A DNA stretch of 64,000 nucleotides from Deefgea piscis. Lineage in GTDB: Bacteria; Pseudomonadota; Gammaproteobacteria; Burkholderiales; Chitinibacteraceae. Position numbers and translations under genes: made by a program. Location: contig NZ_CP054143.1 of NCBI RefSeq assembly GCF_013284055.1, positions 2,976,001-3,040,000 on the forward strand, written 5' to 3'. Of the stretch, positions 36,547-45,800 are shown piece after piece (position 1 is the first letter of the stretch; the number at the start of each line of letters is the position of its first letter). The notes below the pieces were generated by a model. That model did no database searches. It saw nothing but the letters and a program-made list of their open reading frames with translations, and was not told the origin of the DNA.

Positions 36547-38901
36547 ATGAGTCAAACCCTGAACCCATTAGCCAGCAACACTTCCATCGATATACCCATC
36601 GAGGGCATGACTTGCTCTGCTTGCGCTCAGCGTGTTGAAAAAGTACTCAATCGATTAGAAGGCATTCAAGCGAGCGTCAATTTTGCCAGCGAAACAGCGC
36701 AAATTAATAGCAGCCAGCCCAGTATTGAAATCGCCCCCATTATCCAAGCGATTGAACACGCAGGCTACCAAGTGCCGCGCCAGCAGCTTGAACTCCCTAT
36801 CGAGGGGATGACGTGCAGCGCTTGCGCGCTGCGGCTCGAGAAAGTCCTCAATCGACTGCCCAATTTAAGCGCCCAAGTTAATTTTGCCAATGAAACCGCC
36901 CAAATCAGCGCGCCACGTGGGCTGATTGATTTAGATACAGTCAAAGCCAGTATTGAAAAAGCGGGGTTTTCCAGCCCAGCAAGCGCCCCCATCAATACCG
37001 CTCCGGCCGCTGAAACGCCGTGGCTGTTTATGACTGCCATCGTTTGCACGCTGCCCTTTTTAATTGAAATGGGCGGCATGCTGTTTGGCCGACACGGCAC
37101 TTTGCCTTTCGCGGTGCAATTTGCGCTCGCGAGCATAGTGCAATTTATTCCTGGCCTGCGTTTTTATCGCGGCGCTTATTTTGCCCTACGCGGTGGCGCC
37201 GCCAATATGGATGTGCTGGTCGCGCTGGGCACGTCGATGGCGTGGCTCTATAGCTGCTGGGCTTGGTATGCTGGGCGCCATGATCTGTATTTTGAAGCCA
37301 GCGCAGCGATTATTACCTTAGTCATGCTGGGCAAATGGCTAGAAAGCCGCGCCAAACACAAAACCGCCAGCGCCATTAGCGAACTGCTGGCGCTGCAGCC
37401 GCAAACTGCCAGGGTGGAGCGCAATGGACAATGGCTAGAACTGGCGATTGCCAAGATCCAGCAAGGCGATATTTTAATGGTGCGCGATGGTGAAAGCATT
37501 GCCGTCGACGGGGTGATTCTCAGTGGCAGCATTGCGGTTGATGAAGCCATGCTGACCGGAGAATCCATCCCCGCCAGCAAAACCATTGGCGACACCGTGT
37601 TTGCGGGCACGCGCAGCAGCCAAGGCAGCATTACCATCCGCGCTACCAGCATTGGCAGCGCCACGCAATTGGCGGCGATTATTCGCATGGTGCGCCAAGC
37701 GCAAGGCAGTAAAGCACCGATTCAACGACTGGCCGATCAAATCGCCGCCATTTTTGTGCCTGCGGTACTGGGTATTGCCCTCCTGACCTTTATTGCCACT
37801 TGGCTGGTGCTACACGACCCAAGCACCGCTTTAATCCACGCCATTGCCGTCTTAGTCATTGCCTGCCCATGTGCGCTAGGCTTAGCCACGCCGACCGCGA
37901 TTATGGTCGGCGTTGGGCTCGGCGCCAAAAACGGTTTATTGTTTCGCAATGCCAGCGCCTTGGAGTTGGCGAGCCATATCGACACCTTAATCGTCGATAA
38001 AACCGGCACTTTGACTGAGGGCCAACCCAAAGTCAGTGCGGTTCAGCTAATTAACGGCACAGAATCTGAGCTTATTTTGCAAGCAGCCAGCATTGAAGCG
38101 CATTCGCAACACCCTTTGGCGCACGCCTTAATCAGCGAGGCACAAACTCGGCAACTGACTTTACTGACCGCCAGCGAGATTCACACTGAAGTAGGCCTTG
38201 GCATGTCGGCACAGATCGGCACAGATCAATTTAAAGTCGGCCGTCCAGACTGGGTTACGCCGCTCACTGCAGCGCAAACGACGCAACTAGACGCCATGAC
38301 GCAAGCCGGACAAACCGTCATCGCGCTGGCTAAAAATGATCAACTGGAAGGCTTTATTGGCCTAAAAGACACGCCACGCACCGATGCAAAAGCCGCCGTC
38401 AAAGCCTTACAACAGGCCGGCATCAACATTATTATGTTAACGGGTGACAACCCCGCCACGGCAGCAGCGATTGCCAACGAGCTCGGTATTACGACGTTTC
38501 AAGCGCAGATGAGCCCCAAAGACAAAGCGGCACTGATCACCCAATTGCAAGCCCAAGGCCGGCATGTGGCCATGGCAGGCGACGGGATTAATGATGCACC
38601 GGCATTGGCGGCAGCCAATGTGAGCTTTGCAATGCAAAGCGGCGCCAGCGTGGCGATTGAAACCGCCGACATCACCTTGATGCACAACGATATTGCGCAT
38701 ATTGCTGCCGCCATTAGCCTATCGAAAGCAACCATTCGTAAAATCAGACAAAATTTATTTTTCGCCTTTATTTATAACGCTTTAGGCATTCCCGTTGCCG
38801 CTTTAGGCTTACTCAACCCCATTGTTGCTGGTGCCGCAATGGCGATGTCGTCTATTTCGGTGGTGAGCAATGCATTGTTATTAAAACGCTGGAAAAGCTA
38901 A
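36547..38901 (+). CDS. copA: Copper-exporting P1B-type ATPase
   Basis: The 784-residue pump exports Cu(I) from the cytoplasm. It has two N-terminal HMA domains (GMTCSAC with C23/C26 and C90/C93), membrane helices, the actuator motif TGES, the copper-site CPC at 440-442, the phosphorylated D484 in DKTGTLTEG, an HPLAHAL motif, MLTGDNPATA, and GDGINDAPAL at about 678-687. The ATG at 36547 is preferred: the in-frame ATG at 36520 lies inside the operator and no ribosome site precedes either start. It leads an operon with copZ and csoR genes. Confidence 0.95.
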   Translation: MSQTLNPLASNTSIDIPIEGMTCSACAQRVEKVLNRLEGIQASVNFASETAQINSSQPSIEIAPIIQAIEHAGYQVPRQQLELPIEGMTCSACALRLEKVLNRLPNLSAQVNFANETAQISAPRGLIDLDTVKASIEKAGFSSPASAPINTAPAAETPWLFMTAIVCTLPFLIEMGGMLFGRHGTLPFAVQFALASIVQFIPGLRFYRGAYFALRGGAANMDVLVALGTSMAWLYSCWAWYAGRHDLYFEASAAIITLVMLGKWLESRAKHKTASAISELLALQPQTARVERNGQWLELAIAKIQQGDILMVRDGESIAVDGVILSGSIAVDEAMLTGESIPASKTIGDTVFAGTRSSQGSITIRATSIGSATQLAAIIRMVRQAQGSKAPIQRLADQIAAIFVPAVLGIALLTFIATWLVLHDPSTALIHAIAVLVIACPCALGLATPTAIMVGVGLGAKNGLLFRNASALELASHIDTLIVDKTGTLTEGQPKVSAVQLINGTESELILQAASIEAHSQHPLAHALISEAQTRQLTLLTASEIHTEVGLGMSAQIGTDQFKVGRPDWVTPLTAAQTTQLDAMTQAGQTVIALAKNDQLEGFIGLKDTPRTDAKAAVKALQQAGINIIMLTGDNPATAAAIANELGITTFQAQMSPKDKAALITQLQAQGRHVAMAGDGINDAPALAAANVSFAMQSGASVAIETADITLMHNDIAHIAAAISLSKATIRKIRQNLFFAFIYNALGIPVAALGLLNPIVAGAAMAMSSISVVSNALLLKRWKS

Positions 38902-38910
38902 GGAGTTGCG

Positions 38911-39120
38911 ATGGAAACCATCGACATTCAAATTGACGGCATGACGTGCGGCGGCTGCACAGCTGGCGTAACGCGTGTTCTGCAAGCCGTGACAGGGGTG
39001 CAGTCGGCCAATGTCACACTTAACCCAGGCGCGGCACATATTGTGTTCGACGCCCAACAAACCAGTCGCGCCGCACTGGAAACAGCCATTGAGGAAGCCG
39101 GATATGACATCAAGCACTAA
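38911..39120 (+). CDS. copZ: CopZ-like copper chaperone
   Basis: The 69-residue protein is a single HMA domain with GMTCGGC (C13, C16) and the usual beta-alpha-beta order, ending EEAGYDIKH. It would carry Cu(I) to the pump's N-terminal domains. It starts 9 bases after copA with an AAGGAG ribosome site. Its 3' end overlaps the start of the repressor gene by 17 bases. Confidence 0.93.
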   Translation: METIDIQIDGMTCGGCTAGVTRVLQAVTGVQSANVTLNPGAAHIVFDAQQTSRAALETAIEEAGYDIKH

Positions 39121-39409
39121 AAAGACACAAGACAAAACGCAATTACCGCGCCCAAATCGCGATTTATTGATTAAGCGACTTAACCGCATCGTCGGCCAAG
39201 TTTCGGGCATTACCCGCATGGTCGAAGAAGAGAAATATAGCGGTGACATCCTCAACCAAGTGGCGGCAGCACGTTCGGCACTGGATGCTTTAGGTCTCAT
39301 CTTGCTTGAACAACAAACCCAAGATTGCATCGCCCAAGCGCTTAAAAGTGGTCAAGGTGATGAAGCGGCGGCGCAATTGATGCAAGTGGTCAAAAAAGTG
39401 CGCGGCTAA
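39104..39409 (+). CDS. csoR: CsoR/RcnR-family metal-sensing repressor with altered ligands
   Basis: The 101-residue all-helical protein has the family core LLIKRLNRIVGQVSGITRMV. By spacing from the single conserved cysteine C75 (C65 of mycobacterial CsoR), the other two copper ligands are replaced: S46 for C36 and Q71 for H61. CsoR proteins leave DNA when Cu(I) binds three such ligands, so this one must sense differently or weakly. The ATG lies inside copZ after GAGGAAG; a longer frame begins at 39011 but is a shadow of copZ. Autoregulation through the operator upstream of copA is inferred. Confidence 0.85.
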   Translation: MTSSTKKTQDKTQLPRPNRDLLIKRLNRIVGQVSGITRMVEEEKYSGDILNQVAAARSALDALGLILLEQQTQDCIAQALKSGQGDEAAAQLMQVVKKVRG

Positions 39410-39453
39410 ACACTAGAGTCAATTTCGCCGCGATCATGGTGGCGCGCAGTATT

Positions 39454-39516
39454 AAGGGTATTGCTTTGTAGTGCATGAATGATCATGCCTACCGAGCAAT
39501 ACCCTTTATTTTTTGG
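39454..39516 (+). terminator. Terminator of the cop operon, branched palindrome
   Basis: Outer arms AAGGGTATTGC / GCAATACCCTT enclose inner arms GCATGA-ATGA-TCATGC. The structure is followed by TATTTTTT. It begins 45 bases after the repressor stop and fits a strong Rho-independent terminator with an unusual extra inner hairpin. Confidence 0.8.
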
Positions 39517-39519
39517 CAA

Positions 39520-39785
39520 TGTTCAAATTACGTGTTGATGGTTTTAAGTGCCTGCGGCACATTGTTTTACAGTCGCAGTCAGTGGCGGCACCCCAACTCT
39601 TTGTCCGCCAAAGAGTTGGGGGAAAAGAAAGGCGATTTTGATCTCGCCCAGCTCCGCTGTGCCCTCGATCGTCGTGAGCCAAACGATAAAACCGTTTGGC
39701 TCTCTCCTCACTCGGTACGCTTAAACGGGATTTTAAGCCCCAGCTCGACGAGCGCGGCACAGCATCAACACCAAATCTGAACATT
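39520..39785. repeat. Non-coding hairpin-rich DNA, possible dispersed element
   Basis: This stretch between the cop terminator and bioB holds two perfect hairpins: CCCCAACTCTTTG / CAAAGAGTTGGGG at 39591-39621 and GAGCCAAACG / CGTTTGGCTC at 39676-39702. Frames of 92-101 codons are open on both strands but have no ribosome site and no family look. The make-up fits a structured intergenic repeat rather than a gene. A further stem (GCGGCGC / GCGCCGC at 39798-39817) lies next to the bioB end but has the T-run on the wrong side for it. Confidence 0.45.
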
Positions 39786-39831
39786 GCCTATTTTTTTGCG
39801 GCGCAACTGAGCGCCGCAAGCTAGCGACCAC

Positions 39832-40827
39832 TTACAGTGGCTGCAGATTTAACTTGCGGAACAAAGCACGATCACCTTCAACATCGGGGTTGCCGGTAGT
39901 TAATAGTTTATCGCCGTAAAAAATCGAATTCGCCCCGGCCAAAAAGCACAGCGCTTGCATGGCTTCAGGCATTTGCTGGCGACCTGCTGACAAGCGAACA
40001 TAAGCCTTTGGCATGGTAATGCGCGCTACGGCAATGGTGCGAACAAACTCAGTCCAATCCACGGGCGCTGAACCATCGAGCGGCGTGCCGTCAATTTGTA
40101 CTAAATTATTAATTGGCACTGAATCCGGTTGTGGATCAAGATTGGCCAATTGCGCCACTAAGCCAGCACGATCCAAACGCGTTTCACCCAAGCCAACAAT
40201 CCCGCCTGAGCACACATTTAAACCGGCTTTACGTGCCTTGCCCAAGGTATCTAAACGATCGGCATAGCTGTGCGTCGTAACGATTTCGCCATATTTGGCT
40301 TCTGAAGTATCCAGATTGTGGTTGTAATAGTCCAAACCGGCATCGCGCAATTGTTCCGCTTGGCCGTCTTTGAGCATACCAAACGTGGCACAGGTTTCTA
40401 AACCTAGGGCTTTCACGCCGGCAATCATTTTTTTAACTTCAGCTAAATCTTTGTTTTTCGGGCCGCGCCATGCTGCGCCCATGCAAAACCGCGACGATCC
40501 ATTTTCTTTGGCAATCGCCGCTTTGGCGATCACTTCATCGGCGTCCATCAGTTTTTCGGTTTCCAATCCAGTATCATGGCGCGCCGATTGTGAGCAATAG
40601 CCACAATCTTCTGAGCAACCGCCAGTTTTAACCGACAACAACGTCGATAACTGCACCCGATTGGCGTCAAAATTTTGTCGATGTACCGTTTGTGCTTGAA
40701 ACAGTAAATCATTAAACGGCAACGCAAACAATTCAGCGACGGCGGCCTCTGACCATAGCGCTTGCTCTGGATGCGGCGATGCGCGCTTAAATTCGATGGT
40801 TTGTGTTGCTGAGCTGGAACAATTCAT
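39832..40827 (-). CDS. bioB: Biotin synthase
   Basis: This is the radical-SAM enzyme that adds sulfur to dethiobiotin in the last step of biotin synthesis. The 331-residue protein has the [4Fe-4S] motif [11 protein letters not shown] (C71, C75, C78), [36 protein letters not shown], a GGIVGLGET block and [18 protein letters not shown], which contains the [2Fe-2S] ligand arginine. No other bio gene is nearby. An extra Ser/Thr-rich start of about 8 residues is present. The upstream gap to the divergent comF gene is 100 bases. Confidence 0.97.
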   Translation of the reverse strand: MNCSSSATQTIEFKRASPHPEQALWSEAAVAELFALPFNDLLFQAQTVHRQNFDANRVQLSTLLSVKTGGCSEDCGYCSQSARHDTGLETEKLMDADEVIAKAAIAKENGSSRFCMGAAWRGPKNKDLAEVKKMIAGVKALGLETCATFGMLKDGQAEQLRDAGLDYYNHNLDTSEAKYGEIVTTHSYADRLDTLGKARKAGLNVCSGGIVGLGETRLDRAGLVAQLANLDPQPDSVPINNLVQIDGTPLDGSAPVDWTEFVRTIAVARITMPKAYVRLSAGRQQMPEAMQALCFLAGANSIFYGDKLLTTGNPDVEGDRALFRKLNLQPL

Positions 40828-40927
40828 TCGCTATTTATCCAAATAATTTTAATACTGAGTAGTACCCACGGCCAAAAGCCACCGCCGGCCAACGACATAA
40901 AATGCATTGTCCAAACGAGGCACTGAG

Positions 40928-41614
40928 TTGTCAAATTTATTCGACAGAATTTTGAACTACATCAGCCCGCAACAATGCCTACTTTGCGCCGCCAGCAGCA
41001 AAAATAGCCTGTGCGCGCCCTGTCTTGTCACTTTAGCCCGCTCCTGCGCCGAACACAGCTGTCCATGTTGCGCGCGCCCCGGCACACAAGGGCTCATCTG
41101 CGGCGCTTGCAGCAAAAATCCACCCGAATTTAATTCAACCATCGCCGCTTTTTTATACGCCGAGCCAATAGCCAGCTTGATTCAAGCCGCAAAATTTGCC
41201 GGGCGCTGGTCTTTACTACCGCCACTGGGCGAGCAACTCGCCGAGCAAGTCTCAAATGCAGAACGGCCCGACTTAATCATTCCACTGCCCTTGCATCCAG
41301 CACGACTCAAAGAGCGTGGGTTTAATCAAGCGTTAGAAATCGCTCAACCCATCGCCAAACGCTTACAACTACCAATGGAAATCGGGCTGTTATCCCGCAA
41401 TAAAAACACCGAACATCAAGCACGTCTGAGCGCCAATGCGCGCTGGCACAATATGCGTAATGCTTTTGTCTGCCGCACGCCCATGCATGGCTTACGCATT
41501 GCACTCATTGACGATGTGATGACCAGCGGCGCGAGCTTGAATGCGGCAGCCAAAGCACTCAAATCTGCTGGCGCGATTGAGGTGTTCGCTTGGGTGGTGG
41601 CCCGGACACCCTAA
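40928..41614 (+). CDS. comF: ComF-family phosphoribosyltransferase-like protein
   Basis: The product (about 228 residues) has an N-terminal zinc-ribbon-like set of cysteine pairs (CLLC, CAPC, CPCC, CGAC within about residues 18-65). A type I PRTase domain with ALIDDVMTSGASLNAAAKAL as the PRPP-binding loop and a PLPLHPARLKERGFNQALEIA block follows. ComF-like proteins act in DNA uptake for transformation in some bacteria; the enzyme activity is not proven. A TTG start at 40928 sits 7 bases after ACGAGG; a TTG at 40907 is the other choice. It is oppositely oriented to bioB. Confidence 0.88.
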   Translation: MSNLFDRILNYISPQQCLLCAASSKNSLCAPCLVTLARSCAEHSCPCCARPGTQGLICGACSKNPPEFNSTIAAFLYAEPIASLIQAAKFAGRWSLLPPLGEQLAEQVSNAERPDLIIPLPLHPARLKERGFNQALEIAQPIAKRLQLPMEIGLLSRNKNTEHQARLSANARWHNMRNAFVCRTPMHGLRIALIDDVMTSGASLNAAAKALKSAGAIEVFAWVVARTP

Positions 41615-41757
41615 TAAGCCATTTCACCACTAGAGCTTATCCCATTAGCATTTGTCACAATACCGTCATCAGCGGTTTATCCGAGATGATCAGCACTCGA
41701 CGCACCTCGCTGACGAGCTAAAAGCATCATCAAGCTCAAAATAAAAACGGAGATACC

Positions 41758-42822
41758 ATGAATCTAGCGATAAAAACCACCACATTGCTTGTGCTTAGCA
41801 GTTTCATTGCCGGCACAGCCATCGCGGCTGAAAAACCCAAAGTCGTTATTCTTGCCACTGGCGGCACCATTGCTGGCACGGGCAATACGAGCACCACCAC
41901 CGTCGGCTATACCGCAGCCAAAATTGGCGTTGACGCGTTGATTGCTGCCGTACCTGAACTGAGCAAAGTCGCCGATGTGAGTGGCGAGCAGGTATTTCAA
42001 ATTGCGAGCGAAAGCATGACTAATGATCATTGGCTCAAACTAGCCAAAAAGGTCAATGAAACGCTCAAACGCAAAGACGTTGATGGCGTGGTGATTACCC
42101 ACGGCACTGACACCATTGAAGAAACCGCGTACTTCTTGAATCTGGTGGTTAAAAGCAATAAACCGGTGGTGATCGTCGGAGCCATGCGCCCAGCCACTGC
42201 AATCAGCGCTGACGGCCCGATCAACCTATACAATGCCGTCGCACTCGCGGGCAGCAAAGAAGCCATTGGCCAAGGCGTATTGGTCGCGCTCAACGATGAA
42301 ATTCAAGGCGCACGCGACGTCGTCAAAACCAATACCATGACGACCAATACTTTCCGCTCGCCTGAGCTAGGTAGTTTGGGTTATATCGTTTCCGGCAAGC
42401 CTAATTTTTACCGTGCCAGCACCCGTAAACACACGAGCAATACTGAGTTTGATGTATCAAAACTCGATAGCCTGCCAGCGGTAAATATCGCGTATGGCTC
42501 AGCCAACGCCAATACTTTGGCGATTGATGCCTTTGCCGCTGCGGGCGATGTAGGCATTGTTTACGCCGGAACCGGCAATGGCAGCTTAGCCGCCCCAGTT
42601 CGAGCGCGTTTAACTGAACTGCGTCAAAAAGGCATACACATCAATCGCTCGTCCCGCATTAGCAATGGGCCAACCATTCGCAATGGCGAAAACAATGACG
42701 ATAAAACTGATTTCACCGTTGCCGATACGCTTTCACCACAAAAAGCGCGGATTTTGTTAATGCTGGCACTTACCAAAACCAAAGACAGCCAAGAAATTCA
42801 ACGCATGTTCTACACCTACTAA
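41758..42822 (+). CDS. ansB: Type II (periplasmic) L-asparaginase
   Basis: The enzyme hydrolyses asparagine to aspartate and ammonia in the periplasm. The 354-residue precursor has a signal peptide (cut after AIAA). The first active-site motif is ILATGGTIAGTGN with nucleophile T37. The second, HGTDTIEET, has T117 and D118. The type II trait is seen in the signal peptide and the GVLVALNDEIQGARDV block. An ATG after ACGGAGA is used. It stands alone and is followed by a strong terminator; a TTGTCA / GTTTAT pair about 100 bases upstream is a weak promoter candidate. Confidence 0.95.
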   Translation: MNLAIKTTTLLVLSSFIAGTAIAAEKPKVVILATGGTIAGTGNTSTTTVGYTAAKIGVDALIAAVPELSKVADVSGEQVFQIASESMTNDHWLKLAKKVNETLKRKDVDGVVITHGTDTIEETAYFLNLVVKSNKPVVIVGAMRPATAISADGPINLYNAVALAGSKEAIGQGVLVALNDEIQGARDVVKTNTMTTNTFRSPELGSLGYIVSGKPNFYRASTRKHTSNTEFDVSKLDSLPAVNIAYGSANANTLAIDAFAAAGDVGIVYAGTGNGSLAAPVRARLTELRQKGIHINRSSRISNGPTIRNGENNDDKTDFTVADTLSPQKARILLMLALTKTKDSQEIQRMFYTY

Positions 42823-42829
42823 TCAAAAA

Positions 42830-42856
42830 GGCACGGCTAAAAGCCGTGCCTTTTTT
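42830..42856 (+). terminator. Terminator after ansB
   Basis: A 9-bp perfect stem GGCACGGCT / AGCCGTGCC with an AAA loop is followed by six T. An A-run precedes it, so it could also stop the convergent tamB transcript, whose stop is 26 bases away. Confidence 0.92.
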
Positions 42857-42881
42857 AACTCAACGACATCAGATTATTTGT

Positions 42882-45800
42882 TCAATCAAATTGCCATGTG
42901 TAATCGACATTCAGCGAGCTCTCATCAACCCCAATGCGCGAGACCACGGACCAGTTTCTAGAGAGCTGCAACGTAAACCTTACCGCGTCACGCAAGCCAT
43001 TAAAGCTTTTATCCAGCGACACACGTAAATTTTTCGCCAATTGTTTACTGACCGAAACCACCTGTGTCGTACTGCCGTCTTTTTCGCGAATGGTGTTATA
43101 ACCCACCTCATCAATCCCCACGGCACCAAACAACTGATCGGTTAAGCCTTGGCCATTATTATTGCTGGCCATGGCATTTAAAACCTGCAAGATCAAAGCG
43201 CCATCGGCTTTTTCCATATTTTCAGAACCATGCCCAAACAGCAGCCATGACAGCTTTTCTGAATCGGGCACATTCGGATCAGAATACAAAGTCACTCGTG
43301 GCGAATAAGCTGAACCTTGCACTTTCACCCCCGCCTCAACCGCTAAATTGGTTCGCACCGCCAAAATATCCAAGCCTGGATTATCCAGCGGACCAATAAA
43401 TGACAACACGCCGCGCTCAATATCGAGCTTTTGTCCGTAGGCTTTATACTCACCCTCTTCAACACTCACCGTGCCATGGGCGCTGAGCGCTTGATTACCA
43501 CTGGCTTTAAGCCGCAATTGCCCAATCAAATCCGCGTCGAGCCCATAACCTCTAAAGCGGAAATTCTTGCCCAAATCAACGCCAATCTCAACACTGGCTG
43601 ACATGGCTTTCTGTGTTTTTTTCGGTGCCGCACCTAACACCACCACATCGGACGACAAATGCGGTACATCGTTAGAAACAAACTGAATATCGCCCTCATC
43701 AGCAATAAACTGCCCGTTCACCGCCAAAGCGCCGTCGTGCATTGCCAATGTACCTTGGCCTGAAATCACCAACAGCATATCGGCCTTGCTAATTAAGGTA
43801 AATTTCTTAGCCGCCAATTTAATGGTTAAGTCCGGCTGCGCTTTGTCGGTTAAATCAATCCGACCGGAGCCTTCCACCGTACCGTTACCACTGCCATTAA
43901 ACTTCATGGTTTTTAGCGTAATTTGCTGACCATCCAAGCCGACATCCAGCACACCGTCTCGCAAATGCACACCTAAAGCGGCATCTTTATACAGCAGACC
44001 CGTACCTTTAATTTGCCCGGCCAAAGTCACCTGATCACCCAGCGCAACACGACTCACATCCAAATGCGCACGACCACCCAATACCACCCCATCACCAACA
44101 AATGGTGAAAAGACTTTCAAATCAGGCAAATCGCCCACTAATGCAATTTTCATTGCTTGCAACGCTGAAACACGCCAGTTCGCGGCATCCAGTAAACCAC
44201 TGGCCGTCATACCCAGCTGCCCATACAGTGGACTCGCCAACTGACTGCTGACATTAAATTGGTTTTGATTGATTTGCCCTTTCAATGCCAAAGCACTTAA
44301 TGACAAAGATCGCTGCCCATCTTGCGCTCGCCACGTGAGATCACCACGCTGACGTTCTAAATTAAAACTGCCATTGATGGGTACGTTAGGCGCCAATTGA
44401 GTCAAGTCCCAGCGCCCCGCCAAAACTAAATCACTTTGCATGGTTTTATTGTCGATCAATGCCAGTGCATCACTTAAAACCAGCTGCTTAATCACCCCTT
44501 GCGTATTCATCGCCCCACTGCGCCAATCAAACTGGCCAATGTCAATGACACTCTGCCCCACTTTGAGGCTAGCCGTCGACAAGCGCAGCTGATCACCGCC
44601 TACGACCAGTGCGGCGCCATTTTGCAAATGAAACGGCAAAAAGGCCAAGCCATTTAAACGCTCAATCTGACCTTGCCAGACAAATCCGGCATTCAATCCG
44701 CCTTTGAGCAAAGCATCTAAAGCCAGCTCATGCTGATCTTTACTCCCTTTGGCCGTTAGCGTAATCATGTGTTGATCTTTACGCCCGCTCATTAAGACAT
44801 TGGCGTTGGTTAATTGCAGACCTTCCATTTTTAATTGATTGATCGCTAAACGCAGTTCAATCGGCCCAGCCAAATCAGCCTGAATATTGGCAAATAAATC
44901 AGCACCACCAACCTCAACCCCCCATGGCGTACTCAATTGTTTTACATTGAGCGTACCCTGCACATTGGCTTGCTGCATGGCACCTGAAACCTGTCCCTTG
45001 CCGGTAATTACCCCTGCAAAGCCACGCCCCAACACCTGTAACTCAGGAAAATCAATTTGGTAATTTAGTTTGTCGTTGCTCTTGCCCAGCACACCCTGTA
45101 GTTCGAGTCGATTTTTACCTAAGGCCAACCACAATTGCTGCACATTTAATCGATCATTATCTAGCTTTAACTGGCCGGCACCAGACAAAGCCTGTTGATT
45201 GTAAATACTATTTAAAAGTTGATACTCAACATCCAAACGCAGCGTTGGCTCAATCTGGCCGCTGGCTTTGATTTGGCTATTAATTCGCCCTACTGGCGAT
45301 GCCGCAATCAATTCGGCAGGATTAAACTGCTGCAATTGCGCGGTTAACGTAAAGTCATACGGTGCTTGTAAATTTAACTCGCCTTTGGCGGCCAATTGAC
45401 TACTACCACGCTGCAAATCCAATTGGCGCACGGCAATTCGGCGCTGCTCAGTCGGTTTTATCCAGCCCAAATCCAACTTAAGTGCGGTTTTTAAGCGCTG
45501 ATCTTTAATCTCACCTTGCACATTGGGCGCCAGCCACGGCCCTTTCACCGTCATCACCCCGCTCATTTGACTGGCCGCTTGTGGCGACCAAAATTGCGCA
45601 GGATCGATGCCTTGCAAGGCCAAATTAAGATCAAGCACTTCATCACGAATACCGCCAGTGGCCTTGAGCTGCCCATCCCCGGCAAACCCCATCTCCAACT
45701 GCTTAATCTGCAAATCATTACCGGCTAAATTAAGCCGAGCATTCAACGCCGCCAGCGGCAAACCCTGTCGATCTAAAGACCCGAGTTGATGATTTTTAAG

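Noticed and set aside
39475-39784. Open frames of 101 (+) and 92 (-) codons between the cop operon and bioB
   Set aside because: They lie on opposite strands of the same bases, lack ribosome sites, and are explained by hairpin-rich repeat DNA.
39796-39819. Terminator for bioB
   Set aside because: The GCGGCGC/GCGCCGC stem is real, but on the bioB strand an A-run follows it rather than a U-run.
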